A stretch of 9,873 bases of DNA from Candidatus Krumholzibacteriia bacterium (GTDB taxonomy: Bacteria > Krumholzibacteriota > Krumholzibacteriia > LZORAL124-64-63), in NCBI GenBank assembly GCA_030590265.1, contig JAUUYW010000099.1, positions 1 through 9,873 of the forward strand, in the 5' to 3' direction. Below are positions 6,051 to 9,873 of this stretch, one piece after another. The notes beneath the pieces were generated by a model that worked only from the letters and a program-made list of their open reading frames with translations, was not told the DNA's origin and did not search any database. The translations under genes and the position numbers were made by a program. The number at the start of each line of letters is the position of its first letter. Positions within the stretch are counted from its first letter, which is position 1.

Positions 6051-7526
6051 TTATGATTCCAAAGGAACTCTCTTGGCCATCCCCAGGATCAGGCCGATCT
6101 GTTGAGCCAGACCCGACAACTCAATGGCTTGTTCGGCGCTGATATCATCGCCCTCGGCTCCACCATCGGCGTAAAGGACTCCGAAAACCGAACCATCGAT
6201 GGTGCGCACCGAAGCCACCGCATAACCAACACACTGGGTCAAACGCAACAGCTCTTCTCCGGCCAGGGGTCCGTAGATGGGACTGTTGGCCTGGGGCACA
6301 TGGAAGTCTCGATGTTCAAGCACAGCCAGAGCCACTGCCCCGCTGGTTCGTTTGAGGGGAAGGTCGAGAAAGTGAGCCATTTCATCGGCAGCCATTCCTG
6401 CCCAGCGTTGGGCTTTCAGACGGTGTTCATCCCGATTGGCTTTCAGCAGAACGACCCTTTCAAAACCCAAAATATCCACCGCACCCAAAAGGACCGCATC
6501 CATCAAATCGTCGGGAGCTTCACCCGAGGCCAAGCCATGGCCCACCTTGCGGTACAAATCCAGCTGCTGAGCCGTGCGCTGGGCAATTTCTTCGGCAGAT
6601 ATGGTGCGCGGGGCAACATTTGTGCTGCCTTTGATGTTGATCACGGCACCGTACTCTTTCAAGTCTCCCATTTCCATTCCGAGGCACTGGGCCAGATCCT
6701 CGATCTGGCTGGCAACCTGATCATAGACCTGATCCAACTTGGCCGTAGGGATACCCAAAGCCCGGCCCGCCTTGCGCAAAATCCGGTACTCCGTTTCCTC
6801 ATTGGTTCCGTCACAGGTGAAACGACTCATGGCGTTGGCAAAAACGATGGTGGCCAGCAACGGATCCATTCGTTTGGGAGGGGAAAGAGGGTCAATGTCG
6901 TGATGATCGCCGATGATATTCTGCAGTTGAACAGGCAATTGCCACCGGGCGGCCAGGCGCCGGCCGGCCCGGTCGTGACTGATGCCAAAATGACGCCGCT
7001 CCGCCTCCAGAGCCGGAACTCCTCCGGAAAGATCACTCAAGACCTGATCCATGGCAGAGGGTGAGCATTCCAACAAAACCACTTTTCCGATGTCGTGGAT
7101 CAACGCGGTCACAAAAGCTTCTTCAGCAGGAACAGCAGTGGAATTTTCAGCCAGAATCTGGGCAAAAACAGCGGTGGCCAAACTGTGCCTGGCAATTTCC
7201 GCCAACCACGGAGACCGGGATAATTTGCTCATCATGTCAAAAACCGACAAACCCAGGGCAAGACTGCGCACGGTCTCAAAACCCATCACGATGACAGCCC
7301 GGCGCACCGTGCGCACCTTCTCCCTGTTTCGTCTCTGGTACATGGCGCTGTTGACAACCTTCAGCACCCGCATGGTAAGGGCCTGGTCCTTCAGGATGCA
7401 ATTGGCCAAATCATCGGCACAACTGCGCTCATCGCTGGCCACTTTCTGGATTTGCAGAAGCGATTGGGGCAGGCTGGGCAGCTCGCCCATTTTTTCAATT
7501 TGTTCAAAAACATTGGCGCTGTTCAT
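6051..7526 (-). CDS. HDOD domain protein with C-terminal GAF domain
   Basis: HDOD proteins are non-hydrolytic or poorly understood relatives of HD phosphohydrolases that act as signalling or regulatory scaffolds. In this 491-aa soluble protein, residues about 5-210 form the HDOD domain, opening with the typical LPSLPQSLLQIQKVASD and VLKVVNSAMY segments. It keeps an HDIGK motif (H144-D145) and a later DHH (207-209), so metal binding is not excluded. A linker of about 100 residues follows, then a GAF-type sensory domain at about 320-480, ending in a VFGVLYADGG strand pair typical of GAF. The longest frame starts at TTG 7553, within a terminator T-run and without a ribosome site. The ATG at 7526 is preferred, with GGGAG 11 bases upstream (somewhat long). 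It is followed by proS after 107 bp. The ligand of the GAF domain cannot be told from sequence. Confidence 0.87.
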   Translation of the reverse strand: MNSANVFEQIEKMGELPSLPQSLLQIQKVASDERSCADDLANCILKDQALTMRVLKVVNSAMYQRRNREKVRTVRRAVIVMGFETVRSLALGLSVFDMMSKLSRSPWLAEIARHSLATAVFAQILAENSTAVPAEEAFVTALIHDIGKVVLLECSPSAMDQVLSDLSGGVPALEAERRHFGISHDRAGRRLAARWQLPVQLQNIIGDHHDIDPLSPPKRMDPLLATIVFANAMSRFTCDGTNEETEYRILRKAGRALGIPTAKLDQVYDQVASQIEDLAQCLGMEMGDLKEYGAVINIKGSTNVAPRTISAEEIAQRTAQQLDLYRKVGHGLASGEAPDDLMDAVLLGAVDILGFERVVLLKANRDEHRLKAQRWAGMAADEMAHFLDLPLKRTSGAVALAVLEHRDFHVPQANSPIYGPLAGEELLRLTQCVGYAVASVRTIDGSVFGVLYADGGAEGDDISAEQAIELSGLAQQIGLILGMAKRVPLES

Positions 7527-7550
7527 GATACCGTTGTCTCCCGTGATCAG

Positions 7551-7581
7551 CAAAAAAATGAGAGTGCATCAGCACCCTCAT
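7551..7581 (-). terminator. Intrinsic terminator after the methyltransferase gene
   Basis: On the minus strand, a 10-bp stem (ATGAGGGTGC / GCACTCTCAT, one G-T pair) with a 4-nt TGAT loop is followed directly by seven T residues. It starts 28 bp after the methyltransferase stop, in the expected orientation. It separates the barrel-protein/methyltransferase unit from the HDOD-GAF gene. Confidence 0.8.
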
Positions 7582-7608
7582 GTATCGTCCAAAATGGGAA
7601 AACCTTGA

Positions 7609-8631
7609 TCAACCGTGCTTGCGGGCCAACCAGAAACGCTCCAAGGGGTCGATTCCATATCGCTTGCGGTCGGCCGCGGATACCGAATTGCCGGCAATGA
7701 TTTCCTGAACATCCCAACCACTGCGCAGAATGAGATTGCCAAAATCCGGCGCAAATTGCCAGGCATGGGCATGAGCCCGGTGCGGATCGATTTCAATGCG
7801 GTGGCTGTGGGCTTGACCAGGTTCAAATGGCACCTGCAACCAGGCAGTGCCGCCAGGCTTGAGGATTCGCAAAATCTCGTCCACACACTCCTCCAACTCG
7901 GGAATGTGTTCCAGAACATGGCTGCAGAAAACCCAATCCACCGAAGAACCAATGATGGGTGTTTGCCTGAGATCCGAGACAAAATCCGGGGCAAAACGTT
8001 TGTCGTCGGCATCAATATCACAACGAAAACAACGGGCCAAACCTTCGTGTTCGAGAACAAAACGCATGGCTGTGGAGAGAGAAAAGCCCACCATCACATG
8101 AGGATTCCAGCCACGGCGGGATGACAACTCATCACGAACTCCGAGAACCAGTTGGCGATGGCGGTCGAAAGACCCACAACCAGGGCAAATGCAGTGGGTG
8201 ATGACTTCGTCCGATGATAAAAAAGTGCGGAAGTTGCGCCCCTGCCAGCCACAAACCGTGCATTCCCTGCGCTTGGCGGGGATCAGTTTTTCGCCAAAGG
8301 GCAGCAGCATATTGTCCAGGGCTCCGCCCACTACTTTCCCGGCCATCAAAGGGTGTTTCCAGAAACAGGCGGGAGAATGGGAATTGAAAAGAGTATCCTT
8401 GACGAATTTCAGGGCTGGCAAGATTTCCTCCGGTGGGGCCTGGGCAAAAGTTCCTGATGGGATCAACTCATCGGGTATCGACAGTGAGCGGAGCCACTGA
8501 AGTGAATCCCCATCATGATAGCAGGGTGCAAGGTTTGGGCAAGGCTGGTTTTCAGGGTCGCCACACCAGACGCAAACTGCCAAAACCCAAACTTGAGTCG
8601 TCTGAATTTTCGGTATGATTCTCCGGTTCAT
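7609..8631 (-). CDS. Zinc-ribbon class I SAM-dependent methyltransferase
   Basis: Numbering is from the ATG at 8631 (340 aa). Two Cys pairs, CTVCGW (124-129) and CPGCGS (149-154), form a zinc-ribbon-like module before the methyltransferase fold. This arrangement is seen in methyltransferases often found near surface-glycan genes. The fold is marked by the acidic CDID (204-207), the post-I SDL, then SVDWVFCSHVLEHIPEL and ILRILKPGGTAWLQVP, all typical of type 11 methyltransferases. Motif I (VMVGFSLST) is degenerate and lacks the usual GxGxG, as in this zinc-ribbon subfamily. The substrate is unknown. The ATG at 8631 has no ribosome site and overlaps the barrel-protein gene by 80 bp. A TTG at codon 17 (8583) or codon 56 (8466) is possible. 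The N-terminal Cys cluster (C20, C23, C31, C37) would be real only with an early start. Transcription probably continues from the upstream gene. Confidence 0.8.
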   Translation of the reverse strand: MNRRIIPKIQTTQVWVLAVCVWCGDPENQPCPNLAPCYHDGDSLQWLRSLSIPDELIPSGTFAQAPPEEILPALKFVKDTLFNSHSPACFWKHPLMAGKVVGGALDNMLLPFGEKLIPAKRRECTVCGWQGRNFRTFLSSDEVITHCICPGCGSFDRHRQLVLGVRDELSSRRGWNPHVMVGFSLSTAMRFVLEHEGLARCFRCDIDADDKRFAPDFVSDLRQTPIIGSSVDWVFCSHVLEHIPELEECVDEILRILKPGGTAWLQVPFEPGQAHSHRIEIDPHRAHAHAWQFAPDFGNLILRSGWDVQEIIAGNSVSAADRKRYGIDPLERFWLARKHG

Positions 8632-9873
8632 AGTTGGCCAAAAGATCCAAACTGAAATTTTTATTGATGCTCCAGTTGGCCATAATCCAGATTTTCCAGT
8701 AGTTGAAATCGGAATAGAAAGAGGTCAAGTCGTCTTCAAAAAAAATGTCCGAAGAATCGTCAACAAAAATCACTTCATCCTGACTATAAACCCGGCGCCC
8801 ATACTCGATCATGATGGAACCACTCACATCGGACCCAAAAGACTCAACCCCCCACTGCAAACCATACTGAGTGTAGGTTTCAGGTGAATCGCCTGCGTCC
8901 AGACGTTCACCGGCCAGGCCCAAGCGCCAGTTGGCACTGAGAATATCACCCCAGCGATACCCCATGGTGCTGGTGATACGCCAGGAATCGAAATAGACGC
9001 TTGTCTCCTCGTCGTACTTCCAGAGTTCACTCTGCAAATCCAAGAAAACGAAACCACTGCCGGCGGTTACCAGCCCATTAAAATCCGTCCAGTGGGCCCA
9101 GGCTGATGGTCGCAGGGTCTCGTCCTGGATCAGGCGACGACCACTTTTGTGAAACAGGCGCACTCCCTGGCCTTCGTCATTGTGGAAATCGAAATCTCCT
9201 TCGATACGATGCACATTTCGATTGATTCCCGTGGTGTCCGGGTAGGTGCGGGCAGAGTACCGGTATCCCACACTCCAAAGATTGCTGGTCAGCCCAGGGC
9301 TGCGCAGGAAAGCACCTGCTCCCAACTCGTGTGCGTCCACTTCCAGGGTGGAGGTTTTTTCGTAGTCAACCGTGCTGCCCCAGCCCCGCACCTCAAGCTT
9401 GGTTTTGGCTCCAGCCCAAGGATAGGTGCGCAAATCGAGGCGACCTTCAAGGTTGTTGCTGGAAAGGGAATAATCGGTGGTTTGACGGTATTGACGGCCA
9501 TAAAAACGGCCATCGACGCGAATCCTGGTCACCCGATTGTTGTCCTGGTATTTGTATTGTCCTTCCAAGTGCTGGCGGAAAAGCTCACTGCCCACCGAGG
9601 CTTCGGCCCGCAGACGCCAGCGGTGTTTTGCTTTGCGAGGGCTGCGTCCTTCAATGCCTGCGGAGATCAGATATTCGGCGATGGTTTCGGTGGTGTCGGT
9701 GGTGGCCAGTGGATAGGAGTGCAGGAGGGCGTCAAAACCTGAGGTCAACACCGGGGACCACTCTGTTTCATCGGGCCTGGAGGCAAATCCAGCGAAACCC
9801 GCCAAAGGGTCTTCGGTTTCAACAGGAACTTCTGCAAAAGCAGATGCTGAGAGTACTGAATTTTCAATCAATA
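8552..9873 (-). CDS. Outer-membrane beta-barrel protein, N-terminal end outside window
   Basis: The protein has many alternating polar/aromatic segments with Tyr/Trp girdle residues and Gly turns (for example RIRVDGRFYGRQY, WSVGYRYSARTY, MGYRWGDILSANWRLGLAGE). It ends in a strand, GSLRLVWRP. This is typical of transmembrane beta-barrels with roughly 14-18 strands; the exact number is not determined. Near the right edge, SVLSASAFA followed by EVP looks like a signal-peptide cleavage site. The start of the signal peptide therefore lies just outside the window, and the TTG at 9871 is not the real start. No enzymatic or receptor (TonB box/plug) motif is seen, and I do not recognise the family. 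It could be a porin-like or structural barrel, or an exopolysaccharide-associated barrel. The stop codon lies within the open frame of the downstream methyltransferase, so the two are probably co-transcribed. Confidence 0.75.
   Translation of the reverse strand, partial: LIENSVLSASAFAEVPVETEDPLAGFAGFASRPDETEWSPVLTSGFDALLHSYPLATTDTTETIAEYLISAGIEGRSPRKAKHRWRLRAEASVGSELFRQHLEGQYKYQDNNRVTRIRVDGRFYGRQYRQTTDYSLSSNNLEGRLDLRTYPWAGAKTKLEVRGWGSTVDYEKTSTLEVDAHELGAGAFLRSPGLTSNLWSVGYRYSARTYPDTTGINRNVHRIEGDFDFHNDEGQGVRLFHKSGRRLIQDETLRPSAWAHWTDFNGLVTAGSGFVFLDLQSELWKYDEETSVYFDSWRITSTMGYRWGDILSANWRLGLAGERLDAGDSPETYTQYGLQWGVESFGSDVSGSIMIEYGRRVYSQDEVIFVDDSSDIFFEDDLTSFYSDFNYWKIWIMANWSINKNFSLDLLANYEPENHTENSDDSSLGFGSLRLVWRP

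Noticed and set aside
6102..7064. A 320-codon plus-strand open frame opposite the HDOD-GAF gene
   Set aside because: It lies wholly inside a recognised minus-strand gene, shows no motif, and has the composition expected of an antisense frame.

Overview
The window looks like chromosomal DNA of a Gram-negative (diderm) bacterium. The evidence is an outer-membrane beta-barrel protein, a Tat-exported lipoprotein-type redox protein and a two-transmembrane periplasmic sensor. Base composition is moderate in GC, and the genes are dense and almost all on the minus strand. I cannot name the genus. The archaeal/eukaryal-type (type 3) prolyl-tRNA synthetase, the HiPIP and the abundance of HD-GYP/HDOD/hybrid-kinase signalling would suit a deltaproteobacterium-like or FCB-like environmental lineage, but this is inference.

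Layout, left to right. Positions 1-837 (+) hold the 3' part of a DDE-type transposase cut by the window edge, followed by a strong 13-bp hairpin (839-872). Everything after it is on the minus strand, so transcription runs from right to left. From the right edge come: an outer-membrane beta-barrel protein whose extreme N-terminus is outside the window (8552-9873); a zinc-ribbon SAM-dependent methyltransferase (7609-8631, start uncertain); a good intrinsic terminator (7551-7581); an HDOD-GAF protein (6051-7526); proS, type 3 prolyl-tRNA synthetase (4465-5943); a Tat/lipoprotein-type high-potential iron-sulfur protein (4031-4435); a membrane HD-GYP phosphodiesterase that starts inside the HiPIP stop codon (2712-4034); and a soluble PAS hybrid histidine kinase (936-2549).

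The proS, HiPIP and HD-GYP genes are packed tightly enough (32-bp gap, then a 4-bp ATGA overlap) to be one transcript. The unusual element is the translationally coupled pair of a periplasm-facing [4Fe-4S] electron carrier and a c-di-GMP phosphodiesterase with a periplasmic sensory domain, flanked by a hybrid kinase and an HDOD-GAF protein. A redox-to-c-di-GMP circuit is a reasonable hypothesis, but nothing in the sequence proves it. Several start codons were moved from the longest-ORF position on ribosome-binding-site evidence. No tRNA, rRNA or CRISPR array was seen, and no intergenic stretch exceeds about 165 bp.
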